Under the pieces are notes generated by a model. The model was given only the letters and a program-made list of their open reading frames with translations. It did not search any database and was not told where the DNA came from. 37,533 bases of DNA, from positions 1 through 37,533 of the IMG/VR virus record IMGVR_UViG_3300038701_001679, one strand, 5' to 3'. The DNA is from a virus. The position numbers and the translations under genes were made by a program. Positions 21,668-29,480 of the stretch are shown in pieces. The stretch's first letter is position 1, and every line of letters starts with the position of its first letter.

Positions 21668-21982
21668 ATGAAAAACAAGCAAGAACGTTTCGAGGATGCC
21701 GTAAGAGGGGTTTTAGTACATCACGGTGTATCACATATCTTTCACGAGCTTATGGCGGCCATAAAGGAAGCTGTACGCACTCCTGCGCCAAATACTCCTG
21801 CATACAGAATGCTTGTAAAGTACATTGCCTCAAAAAGTCATCCCTCTGTCGCCCACGATAAGGCGAAGAGGTTGTATGATAAATATGGGGAGAAGATATG
21901 CTTGCGTGCGTTAAAAGATAATGCCTGCACCTCCGAGTTTAAACTAAAGGAGATTTGCGAATACTTAAAAAGTAAAAAATAA
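21668..21982 (+). CDS. Basic helical protein, 104 aa
   Basis: The gene starts seven bases after the preceding stop. The protein is Lys/Ala/His rich with several short helices (MLVKYIASKSHPSVAHDKAK, then RLYDKYGEK) and a C-terminal helix (LKEICEYLKSKK). The composition suits nucleic-acid binding. No family is recognised. Confidence 0.65.
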   Translation: MKNKQERFEDAVRGVLVHHGVSHIFHELMAAIKEAVRTPAPNTPAYRMLVKYIASKSHPSVAHDKAKRLYDKYGEKICLRALKDNACTSEFKLKEICEYLKSKK

Positions 21983-22030
21983 CAATACAAACTATGATTA
22001 AATCAATTATAAAACAGAATAAAAAATAAC

Positions 22031-22582
22031 ATGACACCATTTATACAACTAATTACAGAGGCAGTAAGATTTCTCTTTGATGCAATACCGCGCGTAGAAA
22101 TTATATGCGCAGACGAAATGGCAGTTCGATTTATGTTTGGTAAGCGAGTGCAAGTTTTATCTCCGGGCGTATATGTATATGTACCTCTTATATCGAAGAT
22201 AGAAAAAGCCACAGTTACATTGCGGAGCCTTGGGATGAAAAAACAATCTTTATCTTCAAAAGACGGGCAATCTCTAATGATCGAGGCAGCATGCTTTTAT
22301 GAGATACGAGATATAAAAAAAGCTATCGTAGAAAATCACGACATAAGGGACATAATAGAGGATATAGTAATGTCGGAGATAAGAACGAAGGTTGTGAGTG
22401 TTTCTTTTTCAGAATTACAAGGCAGCGTAAAGCAGATAGAGGAAGACGTTTGCAGGTACTCAAGGGAGTACTTAAAGAGTAAAGGTGTGATTGTATCTAC
22501 TGTTCGTCTTTTAGACATAGCAAAGTGCATACACCTAAATAATATAAAAAACATAACCTACTCAAAGTCAATAATAGATTAA
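22031..22582 (+). CDS. SPFH / band 7 domain protein (stomatin-prohibitin-like)
   Basis: A 183-aa protein with the SPFH core: an N-terminal hydrophobic patch (IQLITEAVRFLFDAI), then EMAVRFMFGKRVQVLSPGVY, VYVPLISKIEKATVTLRSLG, QSLSSKDGQSLMIEAACFYE followed by IRDIKKAI, and a C-terminal alpha/beta stretch up to VIVSTVRLLDIAKC. This order (V..rfGk....l.pGl...iP.i..v..v......) is typical of the family, which includes HflK/HflC and scaffolds membrane microdomains. It is short, lacking the usual long coiled coil, so it may bind or poison host SPFH assemblies such as an HflKC-FtsH complex, or act at the phage replication site. It lies just before terS and is followed by a terminator. Confidence 0.85.
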   Translation: MTPFIQLITEAVRFLFDAIPRVEIICADEMAVRFMFGKRVQVLSPGVYVYVPLISKIEKATVTLRSLGMKKQSLSSKDGQSLMIEAACFYEIRDIKKAIVENHDIRDIIEDIVMSEIRTKVVSVSFSELQGSVKQIEEDVCRYSREYLKSKGVIVSTVRLLDIAKCIHLNNIKNITYSKSIID

Positions 22583-22586
22583 AATA

Positions 22587-22607
22587 AGCCCCCGAAAGGG
22601 GGTTTTT
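22587..22607 (+). terminator. Rho-independent terminator after the SPFH gene
   Basis: GCCCCC, GAAA tetraloop, GGGGG and T5 (22603-22607). It separates the early region from the packaging genes. Confidence 0.92.
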
Positions 22608-22671
22608 GTTGCACATCCTAGACAAGACAAACAAACCGTTGTAGAATACGACCGACAATAATATTTTATAC

Positions 22672-23151
22672 ATGGCAGAAACTGTAAAGAAAACTACAAA
22701 GAAATCACCAGCCAAGACTATAAAGAAAACAAAGAAGAAGGAGGCTAGAAAACCAAATGGAAAACTACACCGTAGACCTACTGTTGTTACCGGAGATGTA
22801 CTTAAGAATTTACGACAAGCGTTTACTGTTGGCGCTACAAACCTAGAAGCATGTTGCAGAGCGGGAATATCAGAGCCTACGCTCTATAAGTACTTCAAAG
22901 ACAATCCTGAATTTTCAGAGGAAGCTAGGCGCCTCAAGCAGAGCCGTAATATACAGGCTAAGTACAACGTGTTACAGGCTATAAAAGAAGGAGACATGAA
23001 AGTGTCGATGTGGGCGCTAGAGAAAACATCACCAGAGTTCTCAAATCGTATTGATATTTCAGCCAAGCACACCGTAGTACATGAGCTATCAGAGGAGGCA
23101 ATAAAGCATATACGTAGCTTACATCAGCTTGAGGCAGAATATATTGACTAG
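22672..23151 (+). CDS. terS: Terminase small subunit
   Basis: A 159-aa protein. Residues 1-35 form a very basic Lys/Thr tail. Residues about 43-78 are an HTH typical of small terminases (FTVGATNLEACCRAGISEPT, then LYKYFKDNPEF), and residues 80-115 the following helix and strand (AKYNVLQAIKEGDMKVSMWA, then LEKTSPEFSNR). It would recognise the packaging site and load the large subunit. It is separated from terL by about 830 bases carrying three small genes, which is unusual. The start ATG has no ribosome binding site. Confidence 0.88.
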   Translation: MAETVKKTTKKSPAKTIKKTKKKEARKPNGKLHRRPTVVTGDVLKNLRQAFTVGATNLEACCRAGISEPTLYKYFKDNPEFSEEARRLKQSRNIQAKYNVLQAIKEGDMKVSMWALEKTSPEFSNRIDISAKHTVVHELSEEAIKHIRSLHQLEAEYID

Positions 23152-23189
23152 GAATTGCACCGAAACACGAGAAAAAGTGCAATAAAGTA

Positions 23190-23218
23190 TTGACTTTATT
23201 TAAAATGAGGAGTATGCT
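23190..23218 (+). promoter_or_regulatory. Sigma70-like promoter between terS and terL
   Basis: TTGACT (23190-23195, five of six), 17 bases, then TATGCT (23213-23218, four of six). Transcription would start near 23225 and reach the 39-aa gene at 23258. Confidence 0.65.
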
Positions 23219-23257
23219 TTGTTTGTAGATACCTAATAACCCCCTATAAAAATTAAA

Positions 23258-23377
23258 ATGTCAGAAAAAGCAATCACACTTAGAAACTCATGGGCTAAAA
23301 AAGATTCAGAATTTTGGAATAAATTAAAACCAGAAGAAATACAAGTACTTAATTCACTAGCACAATCCCTTTCATAG
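23258..23377 (+). CDS. Small protein, 39 aa, between terS and terL
   Basis: The ATG follows AATTAAA and the frame reads MSEKAITLRNSWAKKDSEFW, then NKLKPEEIQVLNSLAQSLS, ending at TAG 23375-23377. It has its own promoter upstream, and its stop codon lies inside the stem of a terminator, as expected of a short stand-alone cargo gene. It is predicted to be helical; the function is unknown. Confidence 0.55.
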   Translation: MSEKAITLRNSWAKKDSEFWNKLKPEEIQVLNSLAQSLS

Positions 23378-23387
23378 GGGGTTTTTT
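23364..23387 (+). terminator. Terminator after the 39-aa gene
   Basis: CCCT (23367-23370), a five-base loop and AGGG (23376-23379), with an adjoining T-G pair, then T6 at 23382-23387. The stem is short but the T tract is good, and it overlaps the end of the small gene. Confidence 0.6.
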
Positions 23388-23409
23388 GTAGCGACATTCG
23401 TGTCGCTAC
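23388..23409 (+). other. UUCG-capped perfect hairpin in a 5' leader
   Basis: GTAGCGACA, TTCG, TGTCGCTAC: a nine-base perfect stem with a UUCG tetraloop, immediately after the T tract of the terminator and 21 bases before ATG 23430. It could stabilise the 5' end of a processed transcript or be an RNA-binding site. It is not followed by T, so it is not itself a terminator. Confidence 0.75.
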
Positions 23410-23429
23410 CACATTTTAAAATATAAAAT

Positions 23430-23810
23430 ATGAATAATAAAAAAGGATTCGAGAAAGCACCAAGCCCTTTTAGTGGTAATTTGTTACATGCTTTTGGCTT
23501 GTGTGAATATAAAAGGTCAAAAGACTTTCTATCTGTGCTGAAAAACAATTGTAGACAGAATGTACAAGCTTTTGTTTATAGCACATTGCACAATAAATGT
23601 TGTAGTGTTTATACTCGTATATTTGAATATGAATGCTTAAAACTGAGTTATAAAGGAGGAAATAGTACAGAGAATATCCAAAGATTAAAAAGGGCTGAGG
23701 AATTGGCACACACAAAATACGAAGGAATGCTTGCAGACTTAGAAGAGTTTATGTGGGAATTTAAGAAGACAAATGATATTTGTTTTAAACGGTTTTATTT
23801 TATAGATTAA
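23430..23810 (+). CDS. Hypothetical protein, 126 aa
   Basis: A Cys/Phe/Tyr-rich, mostly helical protein (SGNLLHAFGLCEYKRSKDFL, then a helical region with STENIQRLKRAEELAHTKYE). The DNA of this gene is AT-richer than terL. No family is recognised. It lies between terS and terL, in the second half of the small cargo segment, and is followed within two bases by the HTH gene. Confidence 0.7.
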   Translation: MNNKKGFEKAPSPFSGNLLHAFGLCEYKRSKDFLSVLKNNCRQNVQAFVYSTLHNKCCSVYTRIFEYECLKLSYKGGNSTENIQRLKRAEELAHTKYEGMLADLEEFMWEFKKTNDICFKRFYFID

Positions 23811-23812
23811 AA

Positions 23813-23968
23813 ATGATTAAAGTGAAAATAACGGATTTGGCAAAGTATTACGGTCTAAGTAAGCGCACAGTTCAGTATGCCTGTGAGGAATATGGAAACC
23901 TTAAGGGTATGGATTTTGATAATCTAAGAGATTTGTTGGTAAAACTCGAAAAAAAGCGCAAGAATTAA
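23813..23968 (+). CDS. Small HTH protein, 51 aa
   Basis: A single helix-turn-helix makes up most of the protein: KITDLAKYYGLSKRTVQYAC followed by EEYG, of the MerR/excisionase or AlpA kind, with a Lys-rich tail (LVKLEKKRKN). It ends 16 bases before terL. It could control the local promoter at 23190 or bind phage DNA near the packaging site. Confidence 0.7.
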   Translation: MIKVKITDLAKYYGLSKRTVQYACEEYGNLKGMDFDNLRDLLVKLEKKRKN

Positions 23969-23984
23969 TACGATTACCCCGTAA

Positions 23985-25571
23985 ATGCCAAAGAAAAAAA
24001 CAATGATCGATCACTACTTGGACATATTAACGTCTGGGCAGGCAGAAAGGAAAGCCTTGTGTGAGGTAAGCTTTTTTGCGTTCTGTTTGTTTTACTTCTC
24101 GCACTATACATTCTTTGCCAGTCCCAAGTTCCACCGGCAGATGATGAAGGACGTTGAGTATTCGGACTGGAATGCTGTAGTGTGGATTATGTTTCGTATG
24201 AGTGGGAAAACCGCCATAGCGCGGATGTTTATCGTGTGGTGCATACTGTATAAGAAGCGTTTAAATATAAGTTGGGTTGGGTCTACGATGAAGAGCGTAG
24301 AGGGTAATATGCGGGCCATACAGGACGAACTCAAGGCAAACGAACTACTTATACGGGACTTTGGGCAGCAATACTACGACGAGGATAACAAAAAGAAAGA
24401 AGGGAAGACCAGCAAGCCCAAAACACAAATGGTCTTTAAGACCGAGAACGGCGTGTATGTTCGTGGTATCTCTACCAGTATATCTACTCGGGGGAGCCTG
24501 GAGGGAGCGGCGCGTCCAGATCAGTACGTGTTCGATGATATTGAGAACGACGAGACCAAGCGATCTATAAAGAAAACAGACCGTACGCGTTCGTTTATCG
24601 ACGAGGTATTGGCTGGTGCCGCTACAAACGCACGGTTCTTGTTCCTGTGTAACTACATCACCAAGTACGGTGTGGTAGAGGATGCCAAGCGTCGTTGTGA
24701 GAAGAGCGACAAGTGGCGTCTACGTATGGTGCCGATTATAGATAACAAAGGCGAACTGGCATGGCCTGGGCGCTATGTATACACACAAGCCGAAGCGGAT
24801 GCCATAAATAAGACCATAGAGGACGAAAACAAGCACGTTGAAAGCATAGAAGCCCTACAGGAGAAAATGAACAACCCTCGCCTGTTTCGGCAGGAGTACC
24901 AGAATATACCAAATGAAGACGAAGGGGGACTTATACGTGATTCTTGGATTAAGTATTACAACAAGGCAGACCTTGAGATTACAGACCGTTGGGTTAAGTA
25001 TCGTGGTGTTGTGGCCCGATGTGTTATGACGGGGATAGATCCGGCATACTCACAAGCCAAGACGGCCGATGACCGAGCCATAGTAACTATAGGTTGTTTT
25101 GATATGCCCATGGGAGAAAGCAAGAAGCGTACCATATACCTCGTGCTTAACTGCCAAGCCGACAAATGGAGTATGGACGAGATGGCGAAGCATATTGTGT
25201 ACGATAGGGATAAGTACCGGCCGCGTATGATTGGTGTGGAGTCAAATGCTGTACAAGGGCTGTTCCGTGAGTTGTTTGCCTATTACGGCATAAGTTCTCA
25301 AGCGCTGAACCCAGACGGAGACAAGGTACGGCGTCTCATGCGTCATTCTGCGGACATAGAGTTTGGGCGTGTAATGGTTCCTACGGACGGTTCGGCAGAT
25401 ACATTGGTTGCAGAGCTTGTACGGTTTACCGGTGAACACGGAGGGGAGGACAATAGAGTGGATGCCTTCAGTTATGCTATGGAGATGTGTAAGCGCGGCG
25501 GTACTCATAAAACGCCTAACGTTAAAGCACGACCAACGAGAATGGGACACATTCGCGGCAAAACGATGTAA
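23985..25571 (+). CDS. terL: Terminase large subunit
   Basis: A 528-aa packaging motor and nuclease. The ATPase part has Walker A FRMSGKTAIAR (residues 70-80, a phage-type deviant loop), Walker B YVFDDIEND (Asp184, Asp185, Glu187) and the coupling segment LFLCNYITKYG. The RNase H-like nuclease part has TGIDPAYS (Asp352), IGVESNAVQG (Glu419) and NRVDAFSYAME (Asp493). A protein with both domains intact should package into proheads and cut DNA. In contrast with the capsid gene, its arginine codons are mainly CGT and CGG. Confidence 0.95.
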   Translation: MPKKKTMIDHYLDILTSGQAERKALCEVSFFAFCLFYFSHYTFFASPKFHRQMMKDVEYSDWNAVVWIMFRMSGKTAIARMFIVWCILYKKRLNISWVGSTMKSVEGNMRAIQDELKANELLIRDFGQQYYDEDNKKKEGKTSKPKTQMVFKTENGVYVRGISTSISTRGSLEGAARPDQYVFDDIENDETKRSIKKTDRTRSFIDEVLAGAATNARFLFLCNYITKYGVVEDAKRRCEKSDKWRLRMVPIIDNKGELAWPGRYVYTQAEADAINKTIEDENKHVESIEALQEKMNNPRLFRQEYQNIPNEDEGGLIRDSWIKYYNKADLEITDRWVKYRGVVARCVMTGIDPAYSQAKTADDRAIVTIGCFDMPMGESKKRTIYLVLNCQADKWSMDEMAKHIVYDRDKYRPRMIGVESNAVQGLFRELFAYYGISSQALNPDGDKVRRLMRHSADIEFGRVMVPTDGSADTLVAELVRFTGEHGGEDNRVDAFSYAMEMCKRGGTHKTPNVKARPTRMGHIRGKTM

Positions 25572-25576
25572 AAAAT

Positions 25577-25605
25577 TTGCTTTATATTCATTTTAAAAAT
25601 AGACT
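25577..25605 (+). promoter_or_regulatory. Promoter before the portal gene, near-leaderless
   Basis: TTGCTT (25577-25582), 17 bases, then TAGACT (25600-25605). The portal ATG lies only seven bases after the -10, so transcription would start at or next to the start codon. The same AATAGACTTATA stretch occurs in the promoter at 27818-27847. Confidence 0.55.
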
Positions 25606-25612
25606 TATAGCG

Positions 25613-27814
25613 ATGCCTACAACAAAAAATTACGGATACTCGGGAACAGAAATTATTTCGGGTCGGATACTCGAAGACTACAACCCGGAGTTGTTATTTC
25701 CAAATAGTACGCATATTTACGATAAGATGCGTAAGGGTGATGCGACAGTTGCCGCTGTTATGCGTGTAATGAAACAACCCATCATTCGGGCCAACTTCTT
25801 TGTCGAGCCATACGATGATAGTGCAGAGAGTGCAGCAGTTGCTGAATTTGTAGACGATGTTTTCTTTAAGCGTCTAGACTTTGTTCAATTCATGACAGAT
25901 ATGTTGTTGTGTCTTGATTTTGGGTTTATGGTCTTCGAGAAAATATACAACCTAGAGGAGAACGTTTGGACGTATAAGGCACTTGCGCCGCGTCTGCCAA
26001 AGAGTATTGACTACTGGATACCAAATCCAAATGGCGACACTCCTGGTGTTGTACAGAACATATCTGCGCCAAAGGCTGCCAGCTCTGGTCAAGCAAATAT
26101 ATATGGGAACACTACTCACTACGGACAAATAACCATACCATCAGAGAAAATATTTCTTGTAAACTTTAACCGAGAGGGGGACAACTACGAGGGTATTTCT
26201 ATTTTGCGTCCCGCATACCGAGACTGGTACTTTAAAGACCAGTACTACCAAATGCAAGGTGTTGCCGCAGAGAAAAACAGCCTCGGTATTCTTATTGGGA
26301 AGCCACGAGAGGATATGGTGGGTAATATTACACCAGAAGAGCAGGAGACGACAGAGAAATCTCTTGCATCTCTACAAAGCCATGAACAGCAATACTTCTA
26401 TTCAAAAGGGCATGATATAGAGATTTTAACACCAAGCCACCAGTGGGACTTTGACCCAGGTATTTTGCACCATGACCGTCAAATATCTAAAATGGTACTT
26501 GCACAGTTCCTAGAAATAGGGGTCTCAAAGGGTGGTAACTCGCAGAGTGATTCGCAACAATCGCTTGCATTACAAGCATCGAGTGCCATAACAGATGGAC
26601 TACTTGGACATGTTAAAGATAAACTCATCAAGGAGATTGTAGACCTAAACTTTGAGAACGTAGAAGGATATCCAACAATTAAAGCCAGTGGGATTGAGAA
26701 AGACGACACGCAAGACAAAGCAAAAATCATACGTGATTTGAGCCAAGGAGCTGGTATGGATTTTACAGACCTAGAAACACAAAACTCTTTCAGACGAGCG
26801 CTTGATCTACCAGAAAAGAAAGAGGAAGACTTTACAGAGCCAACACAGGAGCCAGAGTCAACAGAAGAAGACTTGGCGCTAAAAAAAAAACTCAATTTAC
26901 AAACTTTTACCGGTAAGCACGAAGAATTAGTGCGGGCTGGTATCATACCAAGTGATTTTCGCCCCCTCACACTCCAAGAGGAGCGCGTAGATTTTATTTC
27001 CTACAAGAGGGAGCTTGAACGAGGGAAAAAGCGTGTAGAGCAAGCCACTACGTCATACGCTAGAAAGCTTGCCATATTTGCACTACAGCAATCTATACGA
27101 AAAATAAACGGAGAGATATTCCGGCGTACAGATGATGACCTAACCGCCGCAGCCGCAAAACTAAGACGTGAGCTGAACGCCATCATGAACTCCCTTGTTG
27201 ATTTTGGGAAGACAGCCGCAAATAATGAGATAGGACAAAAAGGGCGAGTGGCAACACCGCCAGAAGTTCGTAGCTCTATTAAGTCGAGCGCCTCTGTTTT
27301 CGTGGAAAAAATGCGACGTGATGTATTAGACGAAGCCTTGCTTACTACAAATAGCGCCATACAGAAACAGTCTACAGACGCAGAAGCAAAGAGCGCTGTT
27401 CGTGAAACAGTAAACAAGAAGCTTACGCGATCTATCGCCGCATTCGTATCTGTAGCCGTTAATGGTTCAGTCAACCAAGGGTTCGAGTCTACCTTCGCAC
27501 AAAACAAAGACTTTATTTGGGGATACCAGTACTCGTCTATACTAGATTCTCGTACAACAAACGTTTGCCTGTCTCTCGACGGCCGTGTATCTAGAAATTC
27601 TAGCGACATACCTATCCCACCGGTTCATGCAAACTGCAGAAGCCGACGTGTTGCAATTCTTAAGACCCAGACTATTTTGCCAAAAGAAAATAAGCCACCA
27701 AAAACAGTAGTGGAGAAAATATCACCAAACCCCTTCAACACTCAACAACCGAATACACCGCGTACTGGAAAATCTACGCCAGCAAGAGGTGAGATTGAGT
27801 CAAGAGAACAATAA
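25613..27814 (+). CDS. Portal protein fused to MuF-like head morphogenesis domain
   Basis: A 733-aa protein; the ATG at 25613 is preferred over TTG 25577, which lies in the promoter. Residues about 20-410 are a DUF935/Mu gp29-type portal (MRKGDATVAAVMRVMKQPII, LLCLDFGFMVFEKIYNLEEN, YEGISILRPAYRDWYFKDQY). Residues about 470-620 form a helical linker rich in Ala, Lys and Ser. Residues about 630-680 match the MuF/SPP1 gp7 core (WGYQYSSILDSRTTNVCLSL, then DGRV ... PPVHANCRSRR). In Mu and most relatives these are two genes (29 and 30), so the fusion places the portal and the minor head protein in one chain and in fixed stoichiometry, unless it is later cleaved. Confidence 0.9.
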   Translation: MPTTKNYGYSGTEIISGRILEDYNPELLFPNSTHIYDKMRKGDATVAAVMRVMKQPIIRANFFVEPYDDSAESAAVAEFVDDVFFKRLDFVQFMTDMLLCLDFGFMVFEKIYNLEENVWTYKALAPRLPKSIDYWIPNPNGDTPGVVQNISAPKAASSGQANIYGNTTHYGQITIPSEKIFLVNFNREGDNYEGISILRPAYRDWYFKDQYYQMQGVAAEKNSLGILIGKPREDMVGNITPEEQETTEKSLASLQSHEQQYFYSKGHDIEILTPSHQWDFDPGILHHDRQISKMVLAQFLEIGVSKGGNSQSDSQQSLALQASSAITDGLLGHVKDKLIKEIVDLNFENVEGYPTIKASGIEKDDTQDKAKIIRDLSQGAGMDFTDLETQNSFRRALDLPEKKEEDFTEPTQEPESTEEDLALKKKLNLQTFTGKHEELVRAGIIPSDFRPLTLQEERVDFISYKRELERGKKRVEQATTSYARKLAIFALQQSIRKINGEIFRRTDDDLTAAAAKLRRELNAIMNSLVDFGKTAANNEIGQKGRVATPPEVRSSIKSSASVFVEKMRRDVLDEALLTTNSAIQKQSTDAEAKSAVRETVNKKLTRSIAAFVSVAVNGSVNQGFESTFAQNKDFIWGYQYSSILDSRTTNVCLSLDGRVSRNSSDIPIPPVHANCRSRRVAILKTQTILPKENKPPKTVVEKISPNPFNTQQPNTPRTGKSTPARGEIESREQ

Positions 27815-27817
27815 ATT

Positions 27818-27847
27818 TTGACAGACAGTTGTATTATGCAATAGACT
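27818..27847 (+). promoter_or_regulatory. Promoter for the capsid operon
   Basis: TTGACA (27818-27823, perfect -35), 18 bases, then TAGACT (27842-27847). It starts three bases after the portal stop codon and drives the protease/scaffold, decoration and capsid genes. It shares the AATAGACTTATA stretch with the portal promoter. Confidence 0.7.
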
Positions 27848-27869
27848 TATACTGTAACATACCCCGCAC

Positions 27870-29033
27870 ATGCCAAATAATACTAGATATTTAGTATCAA
27901 ATACTACCGAAGTAAACCTACAGGAAACCGATGGATTCATCGACATTATTCGCGTTGGCGATTGGACAGAGAGCGCAAAGAACTTTGAAATAACAATGGA
28001 AACATTGCAAGACTTTGTGGCAAACTTTCAGTCTAATGTGCTGCGTTATGGTAAAGGCAGCGAGCCTGAAATACCATTGAACTACTCGCACGAGTCTTGG
28101 GCTAAGGCCGCAGGATGGTTTAAGGAGCTGCGAATTGTAGGGGATACGCTACAGGGTAAGCCGGAACTCACACCAGAGGGTCGACGTACCATTAAAGATG
28201 GAGAATTTAAATACATTTCTGCCGAGATTGACTTTCGTTGGCAGGATAGAGAAAACCAGAAAGTCTTCAAAAATGTTTTATTGGGTGCCGCATTAACAAA
28301 TATTCCCTTTGTACAAGGCATGAGCGCAGCCGTTGCACTAAGCGATGATTTGCAAAAGGCGAACCCGGATAAAAACCAAAATCCTATTTCTTTATGTAAT
28401 CGTAACATGGATATGTTTCAAAAATTCCTCGCACAACTGCAAGGACAAAACACGGTCGCTTTGAGTGCCGTTGAAGCCCTGAAAAGCACGATGGTTTCAC
28501 TTTCTGACGAAGAGAAAGCCAAAGTAGAACCAGAGGTGGAAAAACTCGAAGAAAAAGCAAAAGCAGACGAAGCCGCATCGGCAGAAGAAGCTAAAGCAAA
28601 AGAGGCCGAACTAGCAGCAGCCAAAGCACAAGCAACTCTTTCAAGCGACGCAGTGTCTCGACAAAACGAGGCCCTTAAATCGCAAGTTACTACGCTTTCT
28701 ACTGCTATGGAAGCTATGCAAAAAGAACGTGCAGAAGCCGCTCTTGATGCAAAACTAGACAAACTGTCTACAGAAGGAAAGATCGCACCAGCACAACGAG
28801 AGAAAACAAAAACATTGCTTTCATCTCTTACAAAGGAGCAACAAGATGCACACATTGAATTGCTGTCGTCTATGGCACCACAAGTTGTTGATGGTAAAAT
28901 TGGTAGCACTGCCGACACTACGTTGGATGCATCAAGCGAAGCCGCTAAATACCAAAACAAATTGGTTCTTGCAGCAGAGATGTACGCAAAAGATCCTTCA
29001 AAATCAGTGGATGAATACGCTTCTTCACTATAA
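27870..29033 (+). CDS. Prohead protease / scaffold (Mu I-like)
   Basis: A 387-aa protein. Residues 1-155 look like the Mu I-like protease: GFIDIIRVGDWTESAKNFEI, PEIPLNYSHESWAKAAGWFK (His74) and GEFKYISAEIDFRWQD, then LLGAALTNIPFVQGM. Residues about 170-330 are Ala/Glu/Lys-rich coiled coil, as expected for a scaffolding domain that fills the prohead and is cut out. The C-terminus (about 350-387) returns to short helices. The order protease/scaffold, decoration, capsid is that of Mu-like heads. Confidence 0.82.
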   Translation: MPNNTRYLVSNTTEVNLQETDGFIDIIRVGDWTESAKNFEITMETLQDFVANFQSNVLRYGKGSEPEIPLNYSHESWAKAAGWFKELRIVGDTLQGKPELTPEGRRTIKDGEFKYISAEIDFRWQDRENQKVFKNVLLGAALTNIPFVQGMSAAVALSDDLQKANPDKNQNPISLCNRNMDMFQKFLAQLQGQNTVALSAVEALKSTMVSLSDEEKAKVEPEVEKLEEKAKADEAASAEEAKAKEAELAAAKAQATLSSDAVSRQNEALKSQVTTLSTAMEAMQKERAEAALDAKLDKLSTEGKIAPAQREKTKTLLSSLTKEQQDAHIELLSSMAPQVVDGKIGSTADTTLDASSEAAKYQNKLVLAAEMYAKDPSKSVDEYASSL

Positions 29034-29055
29034 TATTTCTTTACTATAAATAATC

Positions 29056-29457
29056 ATGGCTATTACAGGACTTACTTCGCAAGAAGCTAAAACACGTACG
29101 GTTACGGTTGACACCGACCTATCAGGAAAAGCCCTACACTTCGTTACGTACGACACTACGGACGACAACACAGTGAATTTGGCTGTTGGTGCTACATTGC
29201 CGATTGTTCTTCTTGGACAAGAGGCAACAGGTAGTGCATCAGATAAAGTAGAATCTACTGTTATTCTTCCAAATTCAAGCCCGCAATTAGTTATTGCTGG
29301 TGCCGCTGTTACACCTGGAGCCTTTGTTACGGCAAATGCTGCCGGACGAGGTATTGCAACAACTACAGCTGGCGACAATTACTACGGATACGCTATTACA
29401 GCGGCAGCCGCAGACGGAGACTACTTCGTGGTACAACCACAAGGTGGGCGATACTAA
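29056..29457 (+). CDS. Head decoration protein (DUF2190-like)
   Basis: A 133-aa beta-rich protein, rich in Ala, Thr, Val and Gly, encoded between scaffold and capsid. Phrases such as GQEATGSASDKVEST, VIAGAAVTPGAFVTANAAGR and GDNYYGYAITAAAADGDYF are characteristic of phage capsid cement proteins that trimerise on the head surface. The start follows AATAATC. An alternative is a minor capsid protein of the same fold. Confidence 0.8.
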   Translation: MAITGLTSQEAKTRTVTVDTDLSGKALHFVTYDTTDDNTVNLAVGATLPIVLLGQEATGSASDKVESTVILPNSSPQLVIAGAAVTPGAFVTANAAGRGIATTTAGDNYYGYAITAAAADGDYFVVQPQGGRY

Positions 29458-29480
29458 ACTATTTTTTTACAACATAAATC

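Noticed and set aside
21994-22029. Eleven-codon frame before the SPFH gene
   Set aside because: Too short to support, and its composition is that of the A-rich leader.
22639-22667. Promoter TTGTAG-17-TATTTT before terS
   Set aside because: The match is weak and the start point would fall after the ATG; terS transcription remains unexplained.
27475-27495. GGGTTCGAGTCTACC as a tRNA T-loop
   Set aside because: It lies in frame in the portal/MuF gene and there is no cloverleaf around it.
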